Below are positions 1 to 7,397 of a DNA stretch of 58,530 nt, one piece after another (positions within the stretch are counted from its first letter, which is position 1; every line of letters starts with the position of its first letter). The stretch is from an uncultured Clostridia bacterium (GTDB lineage: Bacteria > Bacillota > Clostridia > Oscillospirales > CAG-272). The stretch lies in the NCBI GenBank assembly GCA_947588825.1, contig CANPZU010000014.1, forward strand, positions 1 to 58,530, written 5' to 3'. A model generated the notes under the pieces. The model was not told the DNA's origin. It was given only the letters and a program-made list of their open reading frames with translations, and did no database searches. Made by a program: the position numbers and the translations under genes.

Positions 1-174
1 ACGATCGTGAACGAGTACATCAAGAAGATCGTGGTATACCCGCCGAGCAAGGTCAATGGTAAGCGCAGGCAGACGGTAAAGATCGTCTTCAACTTTCTGG
101 ATGAGGTCGAGATCCCCGCTTTCGAGCAATCTGTTACCCTTGAACGAGCCAGTGGACGCAGAAAGACGGCGTGA
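1..174 (+). CDS. C-terminus of a DUF4368-type serine recombinase (partial)
   Basis: The frame is open at the left edge and ends at a TGA at 172-174, giving 57 residues. The end reads EYIKKIVVYPP, then a short basic stretch (KVNGKRRQ) and a final hydrophobic strand (FNFLDEVEIP). This is the pattern seen at the very C-terminus of Tn5397/TndX-like large serine recombinases that carry a DUF4368 domain. The catalytic domain lies outside the window. It probably belongs to a second mobile element next to the sigG locus, independent of the element that starts near 1170. Identification is from the terminal motif only. Confidence 0.6.
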   Translation, partial: TIVNEYIKKIVVYPPSKVNGKRRQTVKIVFNFLDEVEIPAFEQSVTLERASGRRKTA

Positions 175-394
175 CCTTTTGGCTACGCCGCCTCTACGGA
201 AAATAGTTCCTTCTCACTATTAAGTCTTTCTTGAGAATCTTTCCTTATTTTTTGTTTTGTTTTGCGCTCGCCCTTTGGTTGGTTTGGTCTAAACCGAACT
301 GGGTCCCGTGTATGAGGCGTTGCGGCTGTTTTAGTATGTCCCCAAGGGGAGTGAAGCGCTGGGGCGGGGCTCATTGGGTGCGTTGGTCGCTTTA

Positions 395-515
395 CGTATT
401 CCGACTGCGTTCTGCTCCGTTCCACTACGCACAGGACAGATTTCCGTATACGGACCCGAAACGAAACATCTATCAATTGCGTAGTGGAACGGAGCAACCA
501 GCAGTAGGAATACGG
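395..515. repeat. Long imperfect palindrome (37-38 bp arms)
   Basis: The stretch starting CGTATTCCGACTGC at 395 is matched in reverse complement by the stretch ending at about 514. The arms are about 37-38 bp and share a perfect core TGCTCCGTTCCACTACGCA. The loop of about 46 bp contains a second perfect palindrome, TCCGTATACGGA, at 443-454. The open frames through here on both strands give similar peptides, as expected when a palindrome is translated, so I do not call a gene. It could be a MITE-like or REP-like element, or an end of the neighbouring mobile element. The rest of 175-394 shows nothing I can name. Confidence 0.7.
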
Positions 516-601
516 AAAAACAAAAACGCAGTATCGATGAAAGCTTTCCCTGGCCCCTAGTCCCAACATCCATCTGTCCTTAACCGTTATCCCCGGGGAT
601 T

Positions 602-633
602 CTTAAGGGGCGTAGCCCCTTAAGCAATTTTTT
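602..633 (+). terminator. Rho-independent terminator-like hairpin
   Basis: A 10-bp stem (CTTAAGGGGC / GCCCCTTAAG) with a GTA loop is followed by CAATTTTTT, a standard intrinsic terminator on the plus strand. It would end transcription coming from the left flank. Confidence 0.6.
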
Positions 634-634
634 G

Positions 635-795
635 GTTACTTTTTGTTTGCACAAAAAGTAACCCAGGGTCAGCAGGGACCGGAGGTCCCTACCATCCCTC
701 CCAGGGGCCGGAGGCCCCTTAGATTTAAGTAAATGAAAGCGGTGGAGGGGGCGAAGCCCCCTCCTGATTTTACGTCCGCGCCGAACGGCGCGGAC
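635..795. other. GC-rich hairpin-dense intergenic region upstream of sigG
   Basis: Successive hairpins: GTTACTTTTTG/CAAAAAGTAAC (635-663), a GGGACC..GGTCCC stem near 677-691, a GGGGCC..GGCCCC stem near 704-719, GGAGGGGGC/GCCCCCTCC near 742-764, and GTCCGCGCC/GGCGCGGAC near 773-795. Stacked GGGGCGAAGCCCC-type hairpins are familiar in intergenic DNA of Oscillospiraceae. The base composition contrasts clearly with the AT-richer element that starts at about 1170. No open frame here looks real. Confidence 0.55.
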
Positions 796-886
796 GGCCC
801 GACAAAACCTCCGTTTTTCCTCCCGTATAATCTCCCACCCCCAGGGACAAACTGCCTTTGTAAGTTTTGTCCGGGAGGCGATGCGC

Positions 887-1198
887 GTGCAGGGCAAGGT
901 GGAGATCTGCGGGGTCAACACCTCCAAGCTGAAGGTGCTGAAAAACGAGGAGACCATGGAGCTCCTTCGCCGGACCAAGGAGGGCGACAGGCAGGCCAGG
1001 GAGGATCTGATCTCCGGGAATCTAAGGCTGGTGCTGTCCGTGATCCAGAAATTCGCGGGCCGGGGGGAGAACGCCGACGACCTGTTCCAGGTGGGCTGCG
1101 TGGGGCTCATTAAAGCCATCGACAATTTTGATATCTCGCAGCAGGTAAAATTTTCCACCTACGGCGTACCGATGAATGTCATAAGTCGAGAACAATAA
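887..1198 (+). pseudogene. sigG: RNA polymerase sporulation sigma factor SigG, 5' part only (interrupted)
   Basis: SigG switches on late genes in the engulfed forespore. The translated part carries the hallmark N-terminus (KVEICGVNTSKL), then KNEETMELLRRTKEGDRQAR and sigma region 2.1-2.2 (NLRLVLSVIQKF, DDLFQVGCVGLIKAIDNFD). At FSTYGVPM it leaves the family: intact SigG continues with an isoleucine-rich stretch and the -10 recognition region, but here it reads NVISREQ and stops. Regions 2.4, 3 and 4 are therefore missing. A GTG at 887 sits 8 nt after GGAGG and is the better start; an in-frame ATG at 881 is too close to it. The break coincides with the integrase-proximal end of the element, so this is insertional disruption. 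The gene would be whole again if the element excised precisely. Confidence 0.9.
1150..1190. other. Probable left attachment junction (attL) inside sigG
   Basis: Homology to SigG stops within or just after GTACCGATG (about 1166-1174), and the element's serine recombinase ends at 1203, only about 30 bp away. Large serine integrases commonly lie next to one attachment site and cross over at a 2-bp core inside such a junction. The exact core cannot be fixed without the right junction or the empty site. Confidence 0.7.
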
Positions 1199-1202
1199 AA
1201 AG

Positions 1203-2618
1203 TTAGAATTTGTATTTGATATCAATGTGCGAATGGGTTATTGTGATAGAATCGATCACGGTACGCAGGATTGAGCGTTTTTCGGTAATGGTCATACGTT
1301 CCCACGTATCTGGTAAAGTTTTGAGTTCTTGTTTGGTTCGTTCAATATTCCTTGTCCAAAAGCTACGTTCTTCCTCTACTTTTAGTTTCGCAAGGATATC
1401 TTCCATCTCTTTTTTGATGTCTTGAATCGTCTCAAGCAAGATATCGTCTGCACTTTCTGCATAGAGTTTATAGAGTCGTTTAAGCTTATTTGACAGAGCA
1501 TCGTATCTGTCATTGAGTATAGTAGATACACTGAGAGTTTCTTTTGCCTCAGCTACATCTGACAAATCAACATCGCCCAGCCTAAACAGATCCTCAATGA
1601 CTGCGTTTTCAACTGGTATAGCATCAAATGTTTCGTTATCACAATCAGGATCTTTCACAAGATACTTTTTTGTTTTTTCTTTGGAATAACACATAAAACG
1701 AAAGCCACGTTTACCCCATTTTACATATCGCATTTTTGCGCCGCAAACGCCGCAGTAAACTAGACCAGTCAAGAGATGGTCTGTGGTCATTACGGTTTTT
1801 CTAAGGCTGCGCTCTTTGAGTAGTGCCATAGCACGTTCATAGATTTCAAGCGATATGATTGGCTCATGCTGGCCTTTGTACTCGACACCGTTGTAAACAA
1901 TATAACCGGCATTAGATTTTCTGGTTAAAATTTGATAGGCAAGCTTATCATATTTTAGACCAACTTCGTTGGCAATGACTTGCAGAGATTTTCCTTCGAG
2001 ATATTCTTTGTAAATGAGCCTTACGGTATCTGCATCTTTATTTGGAACGAGGATGCCGCGTTGCCGGTCATAATCATATCCGAATGGTATGTGTCCACCT
2101 CCCATCCATAATCCGGATTCTACACGCTTCTGCATACCGCTCCGTGTACGTTCATAGATATTTTCTCGTTCCAGCTGGGCAAATACGGACAGAATACCGA
2201 TGACCGCACGGCCAAAAGGTGTTGCGGTGTTAAAACTTTCCTGCATAGAGATAAAGGCGATATTGTGAGTCAGGAAGACATCTTCGATGAGATACAAGGT
2301 GTCTTTTTGGGATCTGCTGAGTCGGTCTAGTTTGTAAACAATGACATGGGTTCCTTCACCGCCTTTGATAGTCTCGATCATCCTTTGCATGGCAGGACGG
2401 TCAAGGCTGCCTCCGCTGTAACCGTCGTCTATAAAATATTCTACCTGAACATCCTTGTCGCCGAACATAGATTTTACGTAACTTCCTAAACGATCTTTTT
2501 GGATGTCAATAGAATATCCTTCTTCTGCTTGTCGGTCAGTGGAGACACGGAGGTATAGCATAGCATACGGTTTATCTACCTCCTTTTCTTCAATTTTGAG
2601 CATCTTAGATTTTGCCAT
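1203..2618 (-). CDS. Large serine recombinase (integrase)
   Basis: About 471 residues. The N-terminal resolvase domain has the catalytic serine in AMLYLRVSTDRQ and the helix E signature RAVIGILSVFAQLERENIYER. It is followed by the recombinase domain (HIPFGYDYD, YEYLEGKS-like region), a zinc ribbon (CGVCGAKM ... CYS ... CDNE) and a long coiled coil (about residues 360-440). This is the domain order of SprA, phiC31-type and TndX-type integrases, which need no host factors for attP x attB recombination. I chose the ATG at 2618 because AAGGATG lies just upstream; a longer frame starts at 2651. It is the gene nearest the sigG junction, so it is the likely agent of insertion and, with a directionality factor not recognised here, excision. 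SPbeta, which encodes SprA, likewise sits in a sporulation gene. Confidence 0.93.
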   Translation of the reverse strand: MAKSKMLKIEEKEVDKPYAMLYLRVSTDRQAEEGYSIDIQKDRLGSYVKSMFGDKDVQVEYFIDDGYSGGSLDRPAMQRMIETIKGGEGTHVIVYKLDRLSRSQKDTLYLIEDVFLTHNIAFISMQESFNTATPFGRAVIGILSVFAQLERENIYERTRSGMQKRVESGLWMGGGHIPFGYDYDRQRGILVPNKDADTVRLIYKEYLEGKSLQVIANEVGLKYDKLAYQILTRKSNAGYIVYNGVEYKGQHEPIISLEIYERAMALLKERSLRKTVMTTDHLLTGLVYCGVCGAKMRYVKWGKRGFRFMCYSKEKTKKYLVKDPDCDNETFDAIPVENAVIEDLFRLGDVDLSDVAEAKETLSVSTILNDRYDALSNKLKRLYKLYAESADDILLETIQDIKKEMEDILAKLKVEEERSFWTRNIERTKQELKTLPDTWERMTITEKRSILRTVIDSITITHSHIDIKYKF

Positions 2619-2635
2619 CGCATACCATCCTTCTT

Positions 2636-2672
2636 GTAAAAATAGCGGCACAGATTCTTACTGCACCGCTAT
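2636..2672 (-). terminator. Intrinsic terminator between the early operon and the integrase
   Basis: On the minus strand ATAGCGGTGCAG pairs with CTGTGCCGCTAT (12 bp with two wobble pairs) around a TAAGAAT loop, followed directly by TTTTT. It lies only 18 nt upstream of the integrase start, so readthrough or a promoter overlapping the hairpin is needed to express the integrase. Confidence 0.7.
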
Positions 2673-2695
2673 CATATCATAGATTGTCGCGTATT

Positions 2696-2866
2696 TCAAC
2701 TACTTTCGTGCTCTAATTTCTCATGTCGAGAAATTTTTTCCTCTTTTCTTACCCTCTGTATCACAGAGGTACAAATTTGCTTGATGATCGGATTAGAGAT
2801 TTTCAATTTATAGAACTCTTCATCGCTGATTTCTTTCCCGTTCACATATCTGGTAATTGTCACTTG
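2696..2866 (-). CDS. Small hypothetical protein
   Basis: 56 residues from a GTG start that has GGAGG at good spacing (GGAGGTGAGCAAGTG); an upstream ATG at 2884 overlaps that ribosome site. The protein starts VTITRYVNGKEIS and ends in a basic, Glu/Lys-rich tail, with no domain I recognise. It overlaps the end of the next upstream gene and is the last gene before the terminator at 2636-2672. Confidence 0.6.
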   Translation of the reverse strand, partial: QVTITRYVNGKEISDEEFYKLKISNPIIKQICTSVIQRVRKEEKISRHEKLEHESS

Positions 2867-3195
2867 CTCACCTCCGTAATACAATTATTTCCGAAAAACT
2901 GTGATTCAAAACCATTTGAAAAACTTATTGTAAAATATCCTTCTTTTACGTATGCATTCGTGGTGTTGGCTGGTACGTGTTTCGATGCATATGCAATTGC
3001 ACGTAGATCATCCAGGCTTTGATAAATTTTAAAATACAAACGGGATGGATTCAGGATTTCTTGTATTTGCAAATTTATTTGCTCCGTATTTCTGAAAACT
3101 TCACCATCTTCCCTAAACCGAATATTTACGAGTCCGCCGCATATAAATAGGCCGTTGCTGGTGTCCTGCTGGCAATATGAGATAATGAAATCCAT
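2860..3195 (-). CDS. Hypothetical protein
   Basis: 111 residues, start preceded by AGGAG. It contains FRNTEQINLQIQEILNPSR and ends FFGNNCITEVSK. No signal peptide, membrane segment or metal-binding motif is visible. It shares seven bases with the following small gene, so the two are probably translationally coupled. Function unknown. Confidence 0.6.
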   Translation of the reverse strand: MDFIISYCQQDTSNGLFICGGLVNIRFREDGEVFRNTEQINLQIQEILNPSRLYFKIYQSLDDLRAIAYASKHVPANTTNAYVKEGYFTISFSNGFESQFFGNNCITEVSK

Positions 3196-3208
3196 AGGAA
3201 TGTATCTC

Positions 3209-3493
3209 CTATTTTTCTATCTCTATAAGAGTATGGCTATTCACATCGTAGAGATACGGGAGGCCGTTGGCTGCGTAATACGGAGACATATAGCCGTACC
3301 CACCGTAATTGAGAGATTCACTGAAGATGAAATAGACGACTTTTGTATCCGGATCGAAGTACAGATCATTTTTGTTTTCTATCTTAATCAGGCTGGTATT
3401 CTGTGAGTAGTTCTTTGGCCCCGCTTCCGGAGCACAGCCAGCCAGATTGATGCAAAGAAGAAAAACAAGGATTATGGTGACGAGTCTCTTCAT
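3209..3493 (-). CDS. Small lipoprotein
   Basis: 94 residues. The start ATG at 3493 follows GGAGGG. The N-terminus is a textbook lipoprotein signal: MKRLV, a hydrophobic core (TIILVFLLCINL) and the lipobox LAGC, giving a mature protein lipidated on Cys20 and anchored to the outer face of the membrane. The mature part is rich in Tyr, Asn and Gly (NYGGYGYMSPYY). Short lipoproteins carried by prophages often act in superinfection exclusion, but nothing in this sequence proves that role. Confidence 0.7.
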   Translation of the reverse strand: MKRLVTIILVFLLCINLAGCAPEAGPKNYSQNTSLIKIENKNDLYFDPDTKVVYFIFSESLNYGGYGYMSPYYAANGLPYLYDVNSHTLIEIEK

Positions 3494-3512
3494 ATAGGTA
3501 TCCCTCCATAAT

Positions 3513-3824
3513 TTAAACCGTAGGATCTCTTGGAATTGCTTTGTACACATGGCCGGAGTTTAAGAAACCAAGGACTATTCTTAACGGCATCGACTTGAAT
3601 ATCTCGATGTGCTTTGTGGCTCCGTAACAGATCACCCATGTCTCTTTCAACAGATCCTGAATATTTGTGATCGGTTCTCCGGCTTCAAACTTTCTTTGCG
3701 ATTTGAGATACTCTTTATGTTTAGCAAGGTTTTTGCAAGTATAGCACTCATTTGAATATCCCTGATGGTATTTGTTTTTGTATTTTGTATGTAAGGCACA
3801 GTATCTACATGGGTTTGCTTTCAT
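3513..3824 (-). CDS. Cysteine-rich phage protein (zinc-binding type)
   Basis: 103 residues from the ATG at 3824; a GTG at 3836 is possible but lies too close to AGAGG. The N-terminal half has two CxxC pairs (CRYC and CYTC, about 20 residues apart) that could hold a zinc ion. The C-terminal half (SMPLRIVLGFLNSGHVYKAIPRD) has no known motif. Function unknown. Confidence 0.6.
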   Translation of the reverse strand: MKANPCRYCALHTKYKNKYHQGYSNECYTCKNLAKHKEYLKSQRKFEAGEPITNIQDLLKETWVICYGATKHIEIFKSMPLRIVLGFLNSGHVYKAIPRDPTV

Positions 3825-3873
3825 GCAATCTTTCACCTCTTGTCATAACAATGAAAGCATCGTTTTATTAAGA

Positions 3874-4260
3874 TTATAGTGTCGTTGGAGGGTTAGGAAA
3901 CGGCATCCAATGAGTTACTTCGCATCCAGTAATGCGTACATCTGTTTCCCATACGCCATCTTGTAGCCGGCCTGTCATAACAACTTTCTCGTGCTTTTCG
4001 TTTTTAACCGTTACAAGTACGGTGTTTGACTGTTTTGCCCACATTACTTTCTTCCACTTCTTTGTATTCTGCAATTTGGCAAATATACTGTCGTGTTGCT
4101 CTGGCAGTCTGTCTTTGACGTTGATCCATTCTGGATTGATCGTCGGAGCTTCACAAATATCGTCTATTGCAAGACTATATGCCTTACGTTCATTGTCGGT
4201 GGATGACTTGTACCTTCTTTCCATCACATCATATAGTGCATCTGCGTCAATGAGTCTCAT
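3874..4260 (-). CDS. DUF551-domain protein
   Basis: 128 residues from the ATG at 4260, which follows AAGGAGG. It contains the DUF551 signatures WINVKDRLPE near residue 47 and VTHWMPFPNPP at the C-terminus. DUF551 proteins are common small phage and prophage proteins of Clostridia with no assigned activity. The N-terminal MRLIDADALYDVMERR resembles short leader helices often fused to DUF551. A second DUF551 C-terminus survives near 31301. Confidence 0.7.
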   Translation of the reverse strand: MRLIDADALYDVMERRYKSSTDNERKAYSLAIDDICEAPTINPEWINVKDRLPEQHDSIFAKLQNTKKWKKVMWAKQSNTVLVTVKNEKHEKVVMTGRLQDGVWETDVRITGCEVTHWMPFPNPPTTL

Positions 4261-4261
4261 G

Positions 4262-4606
4262 TTAATCCTCCTTGTCCTCAATGATTTTCCTGGCACTATT
4301 GGGCCATTTTGTATCACTGCTCCATTTTGGAACTTCATGTTTCATCTTATAGCACGGGATAATTTCTCCATCGACGCAAAGTTCAGGTACCGCCCATGTG
4401 GACGCAAGAAATGTATAGTCATCTGTGATTATCTTCCCGTTGCGATAAATCGTTCCGCCTGTATATTCCCAATCGTCACATAGTCCGGCAGATGCAAATT
4501 CAGGCTTTCTGTCCTTTATGATTTTGGCAGCTTTTTCCCAGTCAAAGACCATCAGCTCATTGCCCTTGTTGCGCTCTCCCATAACAAACGCAAGTAATGT
4601 TTCCAT
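4262..4606 (-). CDS. Hypothetical phage protein
   Basis: 114 residues, start preceded by AAGGAAAG. It contains VFDWEKAAKIIKDRKPEFASAG followed by a Trp/Tyr/Thr-rich strand region (DDWEYTGGTIYRNGKII). Similar sequences are frequent in small-gene regions of gut Clostridia phages, but no function is known to me. It ends two bases before the DUF551 gene starts, so they are co-transcribed. Confidence 0.55.
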   Translation of the reverse strand: METLLAFVMGERNKGNELMVFDWEKAAKIIKDRKPEFASAGLCDDWEYTGGTIYRNGKIITDDYTFLASTWAVPELCVDGEIIPCYKMKHEVPKWSSDTKWPNSARKIIEDKED

Positions 4607-4639
4607 ATTATTCTTTCCTTTCTGTAGCTCATTTAGTAT

Positions 4640-4987
4640 TTATTCCAGATTTTCAATAAAGTCGATAGAGGACAGATCGTGTGAAATAGAAAACGTATGC
4701 TTGCTATTCCAGATATGTACGATTTTAGATCTCGGCAGACAGTCCATTCTGAAGTGTTCTCCAGCAAAATGCACATCATCACAACCACCGCCAAAGCGGA
4801 CGAGGCTTCTGTCCTTTTTCTCTGCTACAAAATCCATGCAGTTGAATCCACTGTCGTGGATTATATCAGATGGTAGAATATAAACGCCTATGATGTCTCT
4901 GAGCGTCTCGCTCCAATGCCTTTTCGGAATATCTGGCAACATATCAGTTGTAAATTTACGTGGTGTTGTGATCTCAATATTTGCCAT
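4640..4987 (-). CDS. Hypothetical protein
   Basis: 115 residues from the ATG at 4987 (MANIEITTP), which overlaps the last codons of the upstream gene. It has a mixed alpha/beta pattern with GFNCMDFVAEKKDRS and FGGGCDDVHFAGEHFRMDCLP. No family recognised. Confidence 0.5.
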   Translation of the reverse strand: MANIEITTPRKFTTDMLPDIPKRHWSETLRDIIGVYILPSDIIHDSGFNCMDFVAEKKDRSLVRFGGGCDDVHFAGEHFRMDCLPRSKIVHIWNSKHTFSISHDLSSIDFIENLE

Positions 4988-5261
4988 TTGCTTCACTCAA
5001 ATTGAAATTGACCGCAGGTTTGAGATGGAAGAACTCGGTATGGCTGCCAACATCAAATATTGTGATACCATCTTGATTCCACATCTTGGTGTAGTAGATC
5101 TTGAAATGGCGTTCTGCGCAAAATGCTCGGATCAGCAGGTTCGCTTCATCAAAGATGTCGTTATCTGATTTGGCCTGTCCGTCGTCGGTCAGGTCGTTTA
5201 TTTTAGCGATCTCTCTGGTGTTTCCATGATCGCCTTTGAAAATGAGAGAATGAGTTTTCAT
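4974..5261 (-). CDS. Hypothetical protein
   Basis: 95 residues, starting MKTHSLIFKGDHGNTREIAKI. It is acidic, with an amphipathic helix around IFDEANLLIRAFCAERHFKIYY. No recognised domain. A copy of the dispersed AT-rich element lies just upstream at 5270-5293, so this may be the first gene of the small group that runs down to 2696. Confidence 0.55.
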   Translation of the reverse strand: MKTHSLIFKGDHGNTREIAKINDLTDDGQAKSDNDIFDEANLLIRAFCAERHFKIYYTKMWNQDGITIFDVGSHTEFFHLKPAVNFNLSEANGKY

Positions 5262-5290
5262 AGCGCCTCCAATTTAAATTAAATGTTATG

Positions 5291-5720
5291 CTAGCGGAAA
5301 ATGATTACCATGCTGGGGAAAGGCGCTGAGTTTTTGCCGTCTCCAAATTTCAGCCGTCCACGAATAAAACGGATTTCTACGTTCGGTTTTTGGTAGATGT
5401 AGTCATGGAAATATGCAGTGTCCGTTCTAGCTGGGATAAGCAGCACTACAGTTGTATTAGGCTGCATAGCTTCATCGGAGCATTTCTTCACCCAGTCTTT
5501 GATAGCCCTGCCATACGGAGGATTGCAGAAGACCGTTTGCCACCCCCCACGGCTGCTTCAACCCGTCGTCTTCTACAGTAAAATAGTAGTCGCACTTGTG
5601 GTTGGTTGAGTCTGCGCAGGGGTCAAGGGTGAAGTGAAACTCTGAATCCAGCTGGTCAAAGAACGCTTGCGGTGTTGCCCAATCCATATCTTTGGATGAG
5701 AACATGACGCTTGTATTCAT
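5291..5720 (-). pseudogene. Phage Dam-type DNA N6-adenine methyltransferase, frame broken at a G6 run
   Basis: The N-terminal frame (start ATG 5720 after GAGGTG) reads MNTSVMFSSKDMDWATPQAFF ... FTLDPCAD, the start of the phage Dam family PF05869. It then leaves the family after KQPWG. A second frame, shifted by one, carries the catalytic motif QTVFCNPPYG and the rest of the domain to FPSMVIIFR at 5291. The shift falls exactly at six consecutive G residues on the coding strand (5543-5548); five or eight G would join the halves as PWGWQTVF or PWGGWQTVF. When whole, the protein would methylate adenine in DNA. The break is either an off state of a phase-variable gene or a homopolymer sequencing error. 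Confidence 0.8.
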
Positions 5721-5746
5721 ATGTTTCACCTCATAGAGTTAGGTAC

Positions 5747-6157
5747 TTAGATATTCAGAGCTTCGGCAATAGAGTCGATTTCAAGCTCCGTTTTCTTGTC
5801 GTTGGAAAGCAGTTTGTTCAACTGTGCTTCCATTGCTTTCAGCTTGGCAAGCTCTGCCTTCTTGGATGCAATGTTCAGTTTCTTATTGATATCCGAGATC
5901 CAATCGGTAAGATGAAATCCGGAAATCATGCACTGATCCAAGAGGTTTGTGGCTTCTGCTGCGAAGCGAATGGAGTGAAGCTGGCAAGCAAGCAGTACCA
6001 GGGTGTCCTTGTCTGCTGCGTGAAGGTTGTAGCGGACTCCGTTAAGCTCAATAGAGCAACTGGTCAGCGGAGAAAAGTGGTCTGTCTGTCCGATTGCATC
6101 CTTCTTTTCTGCGATTTTCTGTTTCAGCAATAAAATCTTATCATCGTTTTTACTCAT
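5747..6157 (-). CDS. Coiled-coil hypothetical protein
   Basis: 136 residues from the ATG at 6157 (AGGAG upstream); an ATG at 6178 is less likely. It begins MSKNDDKILLLKQKIAEKK, has a small central domain (FSPLTSCSIELNGVRYNLHAA), and ends in a Lys/Leu/Glu heptad-like coil (ASKKAELAKLKAMEAQLNKLL). No known family. Confidence 0.6.
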   Translation of the reverse strand: MSKNDDKILLLKQKIAEKKDAIGQTDHFSPLTSCSIELNGVRYNLHAADKDTLVLLACQLHSIRFAAEATNLLDQCMISGFHLTDWISDINKKLNIASKKAELAKLKAMEAQLNKLLSNDKKTELEIDSIAEALNI

Positions 6158-7397
6158 AATATTCAGAACTCCTATCATAGAATTTCCCGTTTTTCAGGTA
6201 TCTCTCTGTGCAGTAGGGAGGGAGGATCTCAATGATCTTGTCGAATGGGAGAGGATCAAATGAGTTAGCATAATTATGATAATATCCCAGCGGTTTTGAT
6301 TTGTATGAAAGAATTTTTTCCAGTATCCTCTGATCCTTCATAGTGTAAGTGCTGATCGAGAAATCACTATTCGGATTTTGATAATCTTTTCTGGAAATAT
6401 AAATTGGAATTGGTTTGCCGTTGACAACTGTCGTATATCTTCCGCCATCTTTCTGAAGGTTCATTTGCTCAATCTCCTCTTGTGTACAAGGGCGAAAGAC
6501 AGATTTGTCTTTATCAATTGGAGAGTAATGTTCATTATGTTGAAGTTTGTCGAACAGATCGGCATAATTTTCTGCCGGGTCTTCAGAAACTATATCGATG
6601 AAACGGCCATTGACAGATCTGATGTGCTCAAAGCTTTCATGTGTGTAGGAACCATTTTGATACCGGTAATAGAAAAAGTATTGTTTGCCAATACAATCCG
6701 CAACCTCTTTATAGAGCGGTTTTCGTACCCAGAAATTAAAATTATCATATTCTTGGTGGTAGAGTGACAGGTTATTTGTCGTGGCGTAAAGATTCATTTT
6801 TTGATAGCTGGTAAACTTTTTCCCGTCAAAAAGATAGCAGGTATCGTATGTGTCAAAACGACCCATGTAAGTCCATTCGGCATCTTGCTTTGTCAGGTAT
6901 GTTGCGCCAATCTTCAAATCAGTGTTCTTGATCTCAACCTGTGCGCGTCGTTGATTGATTTCTAGCAGCTTTGCGTAATCCGGAGCGCAAGTAGGCAGGA
7001 GCAGCAGATCTGTTTTATCCCATGCGTAGACGAACTCGCCCTCCAAGCCCTTGCCTTTGATGGAGCTCGTATGCTCCAGGATGTAGAGCAGATTGGGTAC
7101 GGTGATCTCAAACTCGAAGCCGCGAGGATCGTAGATGCGGACATATGCTTGACGGAAGTCTCCCCAGTCGTTGGCATAGCCGCCCACCTTTTTGTTTAGA
7201 ACAAAGCCCTCGGTGGGAACATTTTCAAATTCCTCCGGATCGATCTTCTCATCACGCCAGCTCTCCCATGACGCCTCCTTACGAAGCTTACCTTTATGGT
7301 CGTAGTAGATGATATAGGCAAGCTTCTTGGTGTAGGTATCGTCCCGAATTTGAAAGCCAACGCGGATCTTATTGGGGATGAGGATTGAGTTGTTCAT
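6150..7397 (-). CDS. Large phage hypothetical protein
   Basis: 415 residues from the ATG at 7397, which overlaps the stop of the AdoMet synthetase gene (TGATG). It is rich in Tyr, Phe and Lys, with repeated strand-like segments such as ATYLTKQDAEWTYMGRFDTYD and KPLYKEVADCIGKQYFFYYRY. No signal peptide, Walker motif or metal-binding pattern is visible. Translational coupling to the AdoMet synthetase suggests a shared timing of expression, not a shared reaction. Confidence 0.65.
   Translation of the reverse strand: MNNSILIPNKIRVGFQIRDDTYTKKLAYIIYYDHKGKLRKEASWESWRDEKIDPEEFENVPTEGFVLNKKVGGYANDWGDFRQAYVRIYDPRGFEFEITVPNLLYILEHTSSIKGKGLEGEFVYAWDKTDLLLLPTCAPDYAKLLEINQRRAQVEIKNTDLKIGATYLTKQDAEWTYMGRFDTYDTCYLFDGKKFTSYQKMNLYATTNNLSLYHQEYDNFNFWVRKPLYKEVADCIGKQYFFYYRYQNGSYTHESFEHIRSVNGRFIDIVSEDPAENYADLFDKLQHNEHYSPIDKDKSVFRPCTQEEIEQMNLQKDGGRYTTVVNGKPIPIYISRKDYQNPNSDFSISTYTMKDQRILEKILSYKSKPLGYYHNYANSFDPLPFDKIIEILPPYCTERYLKNGKFYDRSSEYYE

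Noticed and set aside
183-573. Overlapping open frames on both strands with similar peptides
   Set aside because: They are translations of one palindromic sequence and match no protein; treated as a repeat.
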